A DNA stretch of 5,699 bases from an uncultured cyanobacterium (GCA_937121005.1 CAKZKB010000338.1:1-5699), one strand, 5' to 3'; shown: positions 1 to 5,699, numbered from the stretch's first letter. Numbers and translations: made by a program. The notes: generated from the letters alone by a model not told the origin.

Positions 1-2
1 AC

Positions 3-119
3 AGAACGCATGAGAATATGAAAGCGCTTGTTCATTATCAAACCGGGGAAATTGAGCGAAAAGCTGGCAGCAGCACTCGATGGTTAGCCGTTTTGTCCGC
101 TTGCTATTGTATCAGCTAG
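3..119 (+). CDS. Possible 3' end of an unidentified gene, cut by the window edge
   Basis: This plus-strand frame is open from the window edge to a TAG at 117-119, while the other two forward frames close within the first 20 bases. It would encode about 38 C-terminal residues, ending in a short hydrophobic, Cys-containing tail. An internal ATG lies at 18-20 but has no convincing ribosome binding site, so a gene entering from the left is more likely than a small complete one. Its stop would overlap the convergent thioesterase stop by 8 bases. I do not recognise the product, and an open frame this short could be chance. Confidence 0.28.
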   Translation, partial: RTHENMKALVHYQTGEIERKAGSSTRWLAVLSACYCIS

Positions 120-540
120 AAGGCATTTCGCGATCGCGAGTTCCCCACTGCTGCAACCAGTGTTTCAAACCATCGGGGAGGGGGTGGCGGCGGCGAACGG
201 CTGGATCGATGCAGACGTGGCGGGTGGTAGCAGCAGCCAGATGAGTCTCGTCGTCGGTATAGATATTGTAGGCGATCGCGAATTCGCTGTCCTCGATCGC
301 GGTCGGCGTTAACGTAATTTGCAGGCGATCGCCGCAGCAGGCAGGATGAAAAAATTGAATGTTTGCCGCTACAATAGGAACGGCGATCGATCTACCTGAA
401 AAGAACGATCGCGCCTCAATTCCCGATGCGGTTAAAGAGGCTTCGTAGGCTTCGTGGCAGATCGCCAACAGGTTGGCAAAATAGACCACACCTGCTGCAT
501 CAGTATCGCGAAAGCGCACGGTATAACCATAGGAGAACAT
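112..540 (-). CDS. Hotdog-fold acyl-CoA thioesterase, probable 1,4-dihydroxy-2-naphthoyl-CoA hydrolase
   Basis: The product is a 142-residue cytosolic enzyme of the 4-hydroxybenzoyl-CoA thioesterase group of hotdog-fold proteins, at the usual family length. The N-terminus carries the signature RFRDTDAAGVVYFAN (residues 9-23). Asp14 matches the catalytic aspartate of the family, and the helix motif CHEAYEA follows. Cyanobacterial members, represented by Synechocystis slr0204, hydrolyse 1,4-dihydroxy-2-naphthoyl-CoA to free dihydroxynaphthoate in phylloquinone synthesis, which supplies the photosystem I quinone. I assign the substrate by family resemblance; another aromatic or fatty acyl-CoA is possible. 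The frame extends upstream to a TTG at 618. I start at ATG 540 because the family signature begins right there, because a purine-rich GGGGAAGAGAAAG stretch lies 11-23 bases upstream, and because a promoter covers 590-618, so the longer form could not be made from that transcript. It is divergent from the Uma2 gene. HIP1 sites at 130, 272 and 325 lie inside the gene, as expected for resident chromosomal DNA. Confidence 0.85.
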   Translation of the reverse strand: MFSYGYTVRFRDTDAAGVVYFANLLAICHEAYEASLTASGIEARSFFSGRSIAVPIVAANIQFFHPACCGDRLQITLTPTAIEDSEFAIAYNIYTDDETHLAAATTRHVCIDPAVRRRHPLPDGLKHWLQQWGTRDREMPSS

Positions 541-589
541 AAAATTGGCGACTTTCTCTTCCCCTTTAAGCTGCAAACCAACGAGAAAC

Positions 590-618
590 ATTATAGCATA
601 AAAATCGTTCCCTAACAA
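590..618 (-). promoter_or_regulatory. Sigma70-type promoter of the thioesterase gene
   Basis: Read on the minus strand, TTGTTA (613-618) is followed after exactly 17 bases by a perfect TATAAT (590-595). Transcription would start near 583, giving a leader of about 43 bases before the ATG at 540. The -35 box matches TTGACA at four of six positions. The site lies in the 80-bp divergent region shared with the Uma2 gene, for which I see no equally good promoter. Confidence 0.65.
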
Positions 619-620
619 TC

Positions 621-1283
621 ATGAGTCTTCATCCCCTCTCACTTCCCAGCTTACAACTTTCTCCAGGAACGCGATCGCTGTTCCACAATTTATCTTGGCA
701 TGAATTTGAAGCCATTTTAGAGCGCAGAAGCGATCGCCCCGTTCCTAGACTCACTTACAATAAAGGTACGTTGGAGTTGCGAATGCCAACCCCAGAACAC
801 GAGAAAATTAAAATTCTCATCGGCGACTTTATCAAGGTTCTTCTAGAAAAGGACGATCGCGATTACGAACCTTTCGGATCGAGTACCTTCAAAAAGCCAG
901 ATCGGGTAGGTCTAGAACCGGATGATTGTTTTTATATCCAAAACTATGCGACGATGGTAGGAAAGCTGCGCGTCAATTTGTCCGTCGATCCCCCACCGGA
1001 TCTCGCTGTTGAAGTCGATGTCACCTCAACAACGCAACTGAACGTTTATCGAGCGATCGCTGTCCCAGAACTGTGGATTTTTAGTAACGGGAAGTTGAAA
1101 ATTTTCCGCTTTCAACTCGACAATAACGATTATACAGAAGCGATCGCTAGTTCAATTTTTGAGACAATCCCAGTTAAAGAGATCGTTCCTCAATTTGTCG
1201 ATCGCGGCTTGACAGCAGGGGTCAGTCAAGCCAAGCGAGAGTTGCGGAAATGGCTGCGCGATCGCCTCAATCCAAACTTATAA
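621..1283 (+). CDS. Uma2 family (DUF820) putative restriction-endonuclease-like protein
   Basis: This 220-residue protein belongs to the Uma2/DUF820 family, which adopts a PD-(D/E)XK nuclease-like fold and is expanded to many copies in cyanobacterial genomes. Visible landmarks are the N-terminal helix LSWHEFEAIL (residues 24-33), a GTLELRMPTPEHE segment (49-61), the family signature GLEPDDCFYI (97-106) with candidate metal-binding Asp101, and the core strand PPPDLAVEVDVTS (124-136) with Asp127 and Glu131. AVPELWIF (147-154) follows and corresponds to the usual GVPEYW motif. The lysine many Uma2 proteins carry after the core strand is not obvious here; many cyanobacterial members share this shorter form, as I recall them. 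Cellular role and nuclease activity are unproven for most of the family. It is monocistronic by position. ATG 621 is the first start in the frame and lacks a clear Shine-Dalgarno sequence. Its five HIP1 sites (671, 730, 1053, 1140, 1258) suggest long residence in this genome. Confidence 0.88.
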   Translation: MSLHPLSLPSLQLSPGTRSLFHNLSWHEFEAILERRSDRPVPRLTYNKGTLELRMPTPEHEKIKILIGDFIKVLLEKDDRDYEPFGSSTFKKPDRVGLEPDDCFYIQNYATMVGKLRVNLSVDPPPDLAVEVDVTSTTQLNVYRAIAVPELWIFSNGKLKIFRFQLDNNDYTEAIASSIFETIPVKEIVPQFVDRGLTAGVSQAKRELRKWLRDRLNPNL

Positions 1284-1352
1284 AAACTTAACAGATCGTA
1301 CTCTGCGACTTTAGTACAAGATATGTTACACTCGATCTGAACCCCCTAAAAG

Positions 1353-1457
1353 AATAGCATTTCTCATTAAGGTGAAGTACGATGCAACTTCGGGATTGCT
1401 TGTGTCACCGATGTTATTGCTTAACGGGTGTACTTCATGTTTTCGAGAATTGCTATA
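1353..1457. repeat. MITE-like inverted-repeat element, about 105 bp
   Basis: The 28 bases at 1353-1380 match the reverse complement of 1430-1457 at 21 of 28 positions. The outer part ATAGCA-TTCTC and the inner part TGAAGTAC (1373-1380) / GTACTTCA (1430-1437) are the best-conserved blocks. The 49-bp centre has no coding capacity and no evident further pairing. Short size, imperfect terminal inverted repeats and lack of genes fit a miniature inverted-repeat transposable element or a dispersed cyanobacterial palindromic repeat. I see no clear target-site duplication, so the outer ends are approximate. It could instead form a long RNA hairpin downstream of the Uma2 gene. Confidence 0.55.
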
Positions 1458-1533
1458 AAGCGATCGCGAATCCACCCCACCCAAAAGAGTAAAGGCGATC
1501 GCCTCTGGATACAAAAGTTTACGCGATCGGTGG

Positions 1534-1562
1534 GTGACATTAGCACTCGCTTGGGGTATAAT
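1534..1562 (+). promoter_or_regulatory. Strong sigma70-type promoter of the GNAT-PIN-ASCH cassette
   Basis: GTGACA (1534-1539, five of six matches to TTGACA) is followed after exactly 17 bases by a perfect TATAAT (1557-1562). The predicted start near 1569 leaves a leader of about 99 bases before the ATG at 1668. The spacer begins with TTAGCACTC (1540-1548), identical to one arm of the CIRCE heat-shock operator, but the second arm is absent. The site most likely drives both cassette genes, which are separated by only 21 bases. Confidence 0.68.
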
Positions 1563-1667
1563 AGGCGCGTAATGGCTGCGAGGTCGCGAGATGGCAAAAA
1601 TCAAGGCAGCATCGATCGTGCTACAATTAGGACAAGCTAAAATATTACCAATATCTATCTTAACACA

Positions 1668-3797
1668 ATGGCAAACAATTCTACTCCAAAGTTAGAAATT
1701 CATCAAATTGACTCCAACTCTCCATACTTGGAGACAGTTGTCCAACTTGCTGATGCGAACAAGCGGACTCTAGGGCATTTTCCTCGTGGAGCTTTTAGTC
1801 GATTAGCAGACAAAGGAAACATTTTAGTGTGTGTAATCCCTAATACTGGCTGTATTGGCTATTTACTTTATCAAACTGGACATCAGCGCGTAAAACTTAC
1901 ACATCTTTGCGTCAATCGAAACTGGCGTAGAAAGGGGGTTGCCCGCTCCCTCATTGAAGATTTGAAAGAAAAAACTTACTACTTAAATGGAATTCAAGCA
2001 TCTTGTCGTCGTGATTACGGTTTAGATTCGATGTGGCAATCACTTGGTTTTTCAGTTTTAAATGAAAGATCGGGTAGAAGTAAGGAAGAGAGTATTTTAA
2101 CAGAATGGTGGCTTGACTACGAGCATCCCACTATATTTACCATGATGGCTGAGCAAAAAGCTGAGTCAAAAGTTTGTACAGTTATAGATGCGAATGTATT
2201 TTTCGATTTAGCAGATGAAGACACCACTGACGAATATAGTCAAGAGTCGAAAGCCCTAATGGCTGATTGGCTAAAGTCACAATTGGAATTGTGCTTGACA
2301 AATGAGATTAACAATGAAATCAACCGGAATCAAGACAGTGAAAGGAGAAAACTTCTTTGGGAATTGACTAATAAGTTCACGGAAATACCTTTCTCCCAGG
2401 ATAAATTCGACATTATTTACAAGGATATCAGGAACCTATTTCCAAAAAATCTGAAAGATAGTGATGCTTCAGATCTACGGCAAATAGCAAAGACTCTTGC
2501 ATCCAATATTGAAGTTACATTTTTTGTAATGCGAGATAAGGCATTAATTGAAAAAATTGAGGAGGATGTTTATAAAAAATATGGATTAACAATTCTTCGT
2601 CCAACAGATTTAATTATCAGATTGGATGAGCTTCGTAGGGAAGTAGAATATCAGCCTGTCCGATTAGCTGGTACTCACATACAAAGAAGGCGCATTCAAA
2701 GTGGCGAGCAAGAATCGCTAATTACCTTATTTTTAAACTCTCCTAACGGGGAGAAGAAATCTGAACTTCGCTCAAAATTTCACGATCTACTAGGAAATCC
2801 AGAGCAATTTGAATTCTTCAAAATTGGGCGAACAAATGAGGAGCCTATCGGGTTAGTTGCTTACGATCGAACTGAAAAACGCGAGCTAAAAGTGCCAATT
2901 TTTCGTTTTAGGAACACTCAGCTTGCACCTACTATTGTCCGCCACTGCATTTTTGAGTGTTTTTCAACCGCAGCCAAAGAAGAAAGATTGATTACAAAAA
3001 TCAATGATGAATGTTTAGATTCTTTAACTTTAGATGCTCTTCAAGAGGATCGATTTGTAAATTCTGAAAACGGATGGTTAAAATTGAACTTACCAATCGC
3101 ACGGCATTTACGAGAAATATCTTCTTATATTGTACAGATTTGCAATTGCCTCTCCGAAGAAAATCAACATTTCATTTCTTTAGCTCAAGACTTGGAAAAA
3201 CTTGACCTACAGCAAGATTGCGAACTTATCTCAAGGATAGAACGTATTTTATATCCTTTGAAAGTTACAGATGCCGAAATACCTACTTTTCTGATTCCGA
3301 TCAGAGAGTTTTGGGCTAAAGATCTCTTCGATCGGCAAATAGCAGAAGGGTATCTTTGGGGAGCCCAAGAAGACCTAGCTTTTAGACGTGAAACGGTCTA
3401 TTACTGCTCAAAAAAAGGATCGGGTCGCTTAAAAGCACCTGGTCGAATTTTATGGTATGTTAGTAAAACAGGCAATGAAAATGATTTGGCTATCGTGCAA
3501 GCAATTAAAGCGTGCTCTTTCCTGGATGAAGTAGTTATAGGAAAACCCAAAGAACTATATAAGCAGTTTAGAAGGTTGGGAGTATTCACATGGAAGAATG
3601 TTGAAGAGACTGCAAGAGGTGACTTAGAGCAAGAAATTACTGCTATTAAATTTAGTGACACTGAGTTGTTTGATTATCCTGTCACTCTCGATGACTTGCG
3701 AGCGATCGTAGATCCTAATATTCAGCTACGGACACATCGAAAAATTAGTGCGAAACATTTTGAGGAAATTTACAAAAAGGGGTATAATATAGATTAG
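1668..3797 (+). CDS. GNAT acetyltransferase-PIN nuclease-degenerate GNAT-PUA/ASCH-like fusion protein
   Basis: This 709-residue protein is predicted to be cytosolic, with no signal peptide or membrane segment. Residues ~9-150 form a GNAT N-acetyltransferase domain: the acetyl-CoA-binding loop RRKGVA (87-92) fits R-x-x-G-x-A and follows the strand LTHLCV. Residues ~168-320 form a PIN nuclease with a full acidic set: Asp174 in VIDANVFFDL, Glu213 in TNEINNEI, Asp269 in DSDASDLRQIA and Asp290 in FFVMRDKAL. Residues ~330-475 look like a second GNAT fold (EEPIGLVAYD, then a helix and a final SENGWLKLNL strand) but lack the acetyl-CoA loop. Residues ~540-709 form a PUA/ASCH-like domain with FRRETVYY, LKAPGRILWYVSKTG, DEVVIGKPKEL and FSDTELFDYPVTLDDL. 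PIN domains are usually metal-dependent RNases, GNATs of toxin systems acetylate aminoacyl-tRNA, and ASCH/PUA domains bind RNA or modified bases. The combined role is therefore inferred to be RNA modification and/or cleavage. I believe similar GNAT-annotated proteins exist in other bacteria but know of no described function. It is co-transcribed with the ASCH gene. The ATG at 1668 has no Shine-Dalgarno sequence. There is no HIP1 site and the gene is AT-rich, suggesting transfer. Confidence 0.82.
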   Translation: MANNSTPKLEIHQIDSNSPYLETVVQLADANKRTLGHFPRGAFSRLADKGNILVCVIPNTGCIGYLLYQTGHQRVKLTHLCVNRNWRRKGVARSLIEDLKEKTYYLNGIQASCRRDYGLDSMWQSLGFSVLNERSGRSKEESILTEWWLDYEHPTIFTMMAEQKAESKVCTVIDANVFFDLADEDTTDEYSQESKALMADWLKSQLELCLTNEINNEINRNQDSERRKLLWELTNKFTEIPFSQDKFDIIYKDIRNLFPKNLKDSDASDLRQIAKTLASNIEVTFFVMRDKALIEKIEEDVYKKYGLTILRPTDLIIRLDELRREVEYQPVRLAGTHIQRRRIQSGEQESLITLFLNSPNGEKKSELRSKFHDLLGNPEQFEFFKIGRTNEEPIGLVAYDRTEKRELKVPIFRFRNTQLAPTIVRHCIFECFSTAAKEERLITKINDECLDSLTLDALQEDRFVNSENGWLKLNLPIARHLREISSYIVQICNCLSEENQHFISLAQDLEKLDLQQDCELISRIERILYPLKVTDAEIPTFLIPIREFWAKDLFDRQIAEGYLWGAQEDLAFRRETVYYCSKKGSGRLKAPGRILWYVSKTGNENDLAIVQAIKACSFLDEVVIGKPKELYKQFRRLGVFTWKNVEETARGDLEQEITAIKFSDTELFDYPVTLDDLRAIVDPNIQLRTHRKISAKHFEEIYKKGYNID

Positions 3798-3818
3798 CCT
3801 CACAACGGATCTATACCA

Positions 3819-4331
3819 ATGAGTCTAATGTCACCGAACATCTTGCTTTTATCGATTCGGCATCAATATGCAAGTGCGATCTTTGAGGGTGATAAAAAAG
3901 TGGAACTTCGACGGGTCAGACCTCGCAACTTGAACGCAGATGACCTAATTCTTGTCTATGCGACTTCCCCCGAACGGGCCTTGGTAGGATTGCTCGAAGT
4001 TGAGAAAGTAGTGGAAATGAGCTTAGATCGACTCTGGTTAGCTGTAGAAAATAAAGCGGGAATAAGCCATGATGATTTTATGGAATATTACAAAAATTTG
4101 TCAATTGGCTATGCCATTTTCTTAAAAAATGCACTTAGTTTCGAGCAACCGATCGAACTATCGCGCTTAAAGGAAGAGTGGACTAACTTTTGCCCACCCC
4201 AATGCTATCGATATTTAAGGGAAGAGGAAATCAATTTAATTCAATCTATGACAAAACACGATATTCTAGGTATGTTAGGCAAAAAACAAACTTGCCAGAC
4301 TGAGTTGCTGACCTACGACTACTCAACCTGA
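3819..4331 (+). CDS. ASCH-domain (PUA-like) protein, COG4933-like, second gene of the cassette
   Basis: The 170-residue protein is a single ASCH domain with a short charged tail. NILLLSIRHQYASAIFEGDKKVELRRV (first ~33 residues) contains the ASCH signature G-x-K-x-x-E-x-R-like block (Gly24, Lys26/Lys27, Glu29, Arg31). VYATSPERALVGLLEV (46-61), LWLAVENKAGI (72-82), YAIFLKN (98-104) and PPQCYRYL (126-133) follow in the order seen in archaeal and bacterial COG4933 proteins, annotated as predicted transcriptional regulators. ASCH domains have the PUA-like fold and are thought to bind RNA or modified nucleobases. One family member, E. coli YqfB, is an N4-acetylcytidine amidohydrolase, though it is much shorter. 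Here, binding or de-modifying an RNA acted on by the upstream GNAT-PIN protein is inference only. The gene starts 21 bases after the upstream stop, has no strong ribosome binding site, and could also start at the ATG at 3828. It converges on chlD, with 46 bases between them. Confidence 0.85.
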   Translation: MSLMSPNILLLSIRHQYASAIFEGDKKVELRRVRPRNLNADDLILVYATSPERALVGLLEVEKVVEMSLDRLWLAVENKAGISHDDFMEYYKNLSIGYAIFLKNALSFEQPIELSRLKEEWTNFCPPQCYRYLREEEINLIQSMTKHDILGMLGKKQTCQTELLTYDYST

Positions 4332-4349
4332 AAAATGAGCAAGTTAGTG

Positions 4350-4379
4350 AAAAAAGGTAGGGGTCGATATCTAAACCTT
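4350..4379 (-). terminator. Weak intrinsic terminator candidate after chlD
   Basis: Read on the minus strand, AAGGT (4375-4379) can pair with ACCTT (4354-4358), and the downstream arm runs into a tract of six T (4350-4355). The stem is only five pairs around a 16-base loop and overlaps the chlD stop codon, so it is a weak candidate. On the plus strand the same structure lacks a T tract, and no terminator for the ASCH gene is evident. Confidence 0.3.
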
Positions 4380-5699
4380 AATCCATCGCACTTTTAATCG
4401 CATTTTGAGCCATGGCCGCGATCGCCTTATCTGTCGCTTTGGGTAAATGATAGTATTTACCGCCCGCTTGCTTTGCTAACTCCTTCGCAAACCCAGTCGA
4501 TACAAATTTATTCTCCGTATCGATGACCAAAATTTGCAAATTCAGACCGCGAATTTTAGCCGCAATATCGAGCAATTCCCCTTTGATATCCGGCTTTTCG
4601 CCCTCTTCTAGGGATTCCCCGAGCGATCGCGCCAAGGGAATGTTACCGCGTCCGTCAGTAATGGCCACAATGAGACACTGACCGACATCGCCCGACTGTT
4701 GGGCATTCAAACTCACCCGCACCGCCTGCGTCAAGCCGTGCGCCAAGGGCGATCCGCCGCCACAGGGCAACTTTTCCAGCCGTCGCCGCGCCGTTGTAAT
4801 CGATCGCGTCGGGGGTAACAGCACCTCCGCCCGTTCGCCGCGAAAGGGAATCACCGCCACTTGGTCGCGATTTTGGTACGCTTCGGTCAGCAGTTGCATC
4901 ACCGCCCCTTTGGCCGACTGCATCCGGTTTAGGGCCATGGATCCAGAGGCATCCACCACGAATGTTACCAGGGCTCCGGCTTTGCGAGCCAACTTTTTCG
5001 CCCGCAAGTCCTCCCCTTCCACGACCACGCGCCGCCCCGGTTGGCGCAAGCGACGGGCTTTTTGGTAGGGCGCAGCCGCCCGCAATGTAGCATCGACGGC
5101 AACGCGAGTGACTTGTCCTTTCGGTAAAATGGGCTTGATATAGCGTCCGCGATCGTCAGAAAAAATGAGACTGCGACTGCCCGAGGTTCCCTTTTGCTTC
5201 GCCATTTGCGCGAAATACAAAACAGTAGGATCGATGACAACTCCTTCGGGATCGAAGACAAATTCTTCGGGAATATCGAGTTGTTCTTCTTCCGGTTCGT
5301 TGTCCTCGTCGTCCTCATCTTCTTCGTCGTTGCTGTCCGGTTCGCTGTCGTCTTCGGCTTCCGGGGGTGGCGGTGGCGGCGGTGGCGGTTCGGGCGGTGT
5401 TTCGATAACCGTCGATCGCGGTACAATGACCAATTCTACTGCCCGTCGCAAGTCGTCACCAATGATTTCGTTGCGCCCATCTAATGCGGCTACTGCTTTC
5501 GCCACTCGCATGGCAAACAGTTCGGCACGATGTCCTTTGACAACACCGCGAATCGCTTCGCTGACCAAGTATTCCACTTGATTGGCTTTGATTTTGACAT
5601 CTTTAAGCCACTCGCGGGCTAAGATAATTTGGGTCTTTAAGCTCTCAACTGTTTCGCCATACTGTTCGAGAAACGTTTGCGGGGAATTGGCATAGTCGA
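4378..5699 (-). CDS. chlD: Magnesium chelatase subunit D (ChlD), C-terminal two-thirds; 5' end outside the window
   Basis: ChlD works with ChlI and ChlH to insert Mg2+ into protoporphyrin IX, with ATP hydrolysis, at the first committed step of chlorophyll synthesis. The 439 visible residues run in frame from the window edge. Residues 1-~92 are the helical end of the AAA+ domain, with SPQTFLEQYGETVESLKTQ and the sensor-2 region EAIRGVVKGHRAELFAMRVA. Residues 101-112 are an almost pure proline run and ~113-147 an acidic linker, the known ChlD hinge. A basic QKARRLRQPGRR stretch precedes the C-terminal von Willebrand A (integrin I) domain, ~240-439. Its MIDAS metal site is complete: VDASGSM (Asp249, Ser251, Ser253), GGGSPLAHG (313-321) and TDGRGN (Thr347, Asp348). 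Cyanobacterial ChlD is about 670 residues, so roughly a third is missing upstream. A GTG at 5575-5577 is an internal valine, not the start. HIP1 sites lie at 4418 and 4623. The gene is GC-richer than the cassette it converges on. Confidence 0.96.
   Translation of the reverse strand, partial: DYANSPQTFLEQYGETVESLKTQIILAREWLKDVKIKANQVEYLVSEAIRGVVKGHRAELFAMRVAKAVAALDGRNEIIGDDLRRAVELVIVPRSTVIETPPEPPPPPPPPPEAEDDSEPDSNDEEDEDDEDNEPEEEQLDIPEEFVFDPEGVVIDPTVLYFAQMAKQKGTSGSRSLIFSDDRGRYIKPILPKGQVTRVAVDATLRAAAPYQKARRLRQPGRRVVVEGEDLRAKKLARKAGALVTFVVDASGSMALNRMQSAKGAVMQLLTEAYQNRDQVAVIPFRGERAEVLLPPTRSITTARRRLEKLPCGGGSPLAHGLTQAVRVSLNAQQSGDVGQCLIVAITDGRGNIPLARSLGESLEEGEKPDIKGELLDIAAKIRGLNLQILVIDTENKFVSTGFAKELAKQAGGKYYHLPKATDKAIAAMAQNAIKSAMD

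Larger units (their letters stand above)
1284..1667. other. Gene-free stretch between the Uma2 gene and the GNAT-PIN-ASCH cassette
   Basis: These 384 bases hold no gene I can support. From left to right they contain a loose inverted repeat (CAGATCG at 1292-1298 with CGATCTG at 1333-1339), the MITE-like element at 1353-1457, two HIP1 sites (1460-1467 and 1495-1502), the cassette promoter at 1534-1562, and a leader of about 99 bases. Short open frames exist on both strands but show no recognisable protein features. One tiny frame in the leader (1591-1695) is treated as a finding. Confidence 0.7.

Noticed and set aside
1292..1339. Inverted repeat CAGATCG / CGATCTG considered as a terminator for the Uma2 gene
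   Set aside because: The arms are 34 bases apart and no T tract follows on the plus strand, so it does not look like an intrinsic terminator.
1326..1604. Minus-strand open frame of 92 codons in the gene-free stretch
   Set aside because: It runs through the MITE-like repeat and across the cassette promoter, has no recognisable protein features, and its composition follows HIP1 and repeat sequence.
1428..1640. Plus-strand open frame of 70 codons upstream of the fusion gene
   Set aside because: It begins within the right arm of the inverted repeat, spans the promoter, is dominated by Arg/Ser from GC-rich repeats, and resembles no family I know.
3401..3661. Minus-strand open frame inside the fusion gene
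   Set aside because: It is fully antisense to the PUA/ASCH-like domain, whose motifs are clear on the plus strand.
5362..5397. GC-rich triplet-like repeat considered as a microsatellite of interest
   Set aside because: It encodes the proline run expected between the AAA+ and von Willebrand A domains of ChlD.
4965..5426. Second minus-strand frame overlapping chlD, rich in Arg and Thr
   Set aside because: It is an out-of-frame reading of the same low-complexity linker; ChlD motifs continue through the other frame on both sides.
5575..5577. GTG as the start of chlD
   Set aside because: The frame continues upstream to the window edge with 40 more ChlD-like residues, so the gene is truncated by the window and this codon is an internal valine.
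5165..5581. Plus-strand open frames opposite chlD, rich in Ser and Gly
   Set aside because: They are the reverse reading of the proline-rich and acidic linker of ChlD; the low-complexity codons keep the opposite frames open.
1..5699. CRISPR arrays, tRNA, rRNA or complete insertion sequences
   Set aside because: I saw no regularly spaced direct repeats, no cloverleaf or rRNA-like sequence, and no transposase gene on either strand.

Overview
The window most likely comes from a cyanobacterium. Three things point there: the palindrome GCGATCGC (HIP1, the hallmark cyanobacterial repeat) occurs twelve times; one gene is the chlorophyll-pathway magnesium chelatase subunit ChlD; and another is a hotdog thioesterase of the cyanobacterial phylloquinone pathway type. 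The genus cannot be fixed from the sequence.

Layout. At the left edge, an open plus-strand frame (3-119) may be the tail of an unidentified gene. A minus-strand thioesterase (112-540) follows, probably 1,4-dihydroxy-2-naphthoyl-CoA hydrolase, with a clear promoter at 590-618. Divergent from it is a Uma2/DUF820 family protein (621-1283). A gene-free stretch of 384 bp (1284-1667) holds an approximately 105-bp MITE-like inverted-repeat element (1353-1457) and a near-consensus sigma70-type promoter (1534-1562). That promoter points into a compact two-gene unit. Its first gene encodes a 709-residue fusion of GNAT acetyltransferase, PIN nuclease, a degenerate second GNAT and a PUA/ASCH-like domain (1668-3797). 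Its second gene, 21 bp downstream, encodes a 170-residue ASCH-domain protein (3819-4331). The right part is the 3' two-thirds of chlD on the minus strand, running off the window edge and converging on the cassette.

The thioesterase and ChlD are housekeeping genes of quinone and chlorophyll synthesis. The GNAT-PIN-ASCH plus ASCH pair looks like accessory DNA: it is AT-richer, contains no perfect HIP1 site over about 2.9 kb although both flanks have them, lies beside a small repeat element, and combines RNA-directed domains. I infer a system that modifies, senses and/or cleaves RNA (a toxin-antitoxin-like, stress or anti-phage role). No such function is shown by the sequence itself. This pair is the main candidate for an undescribed system.
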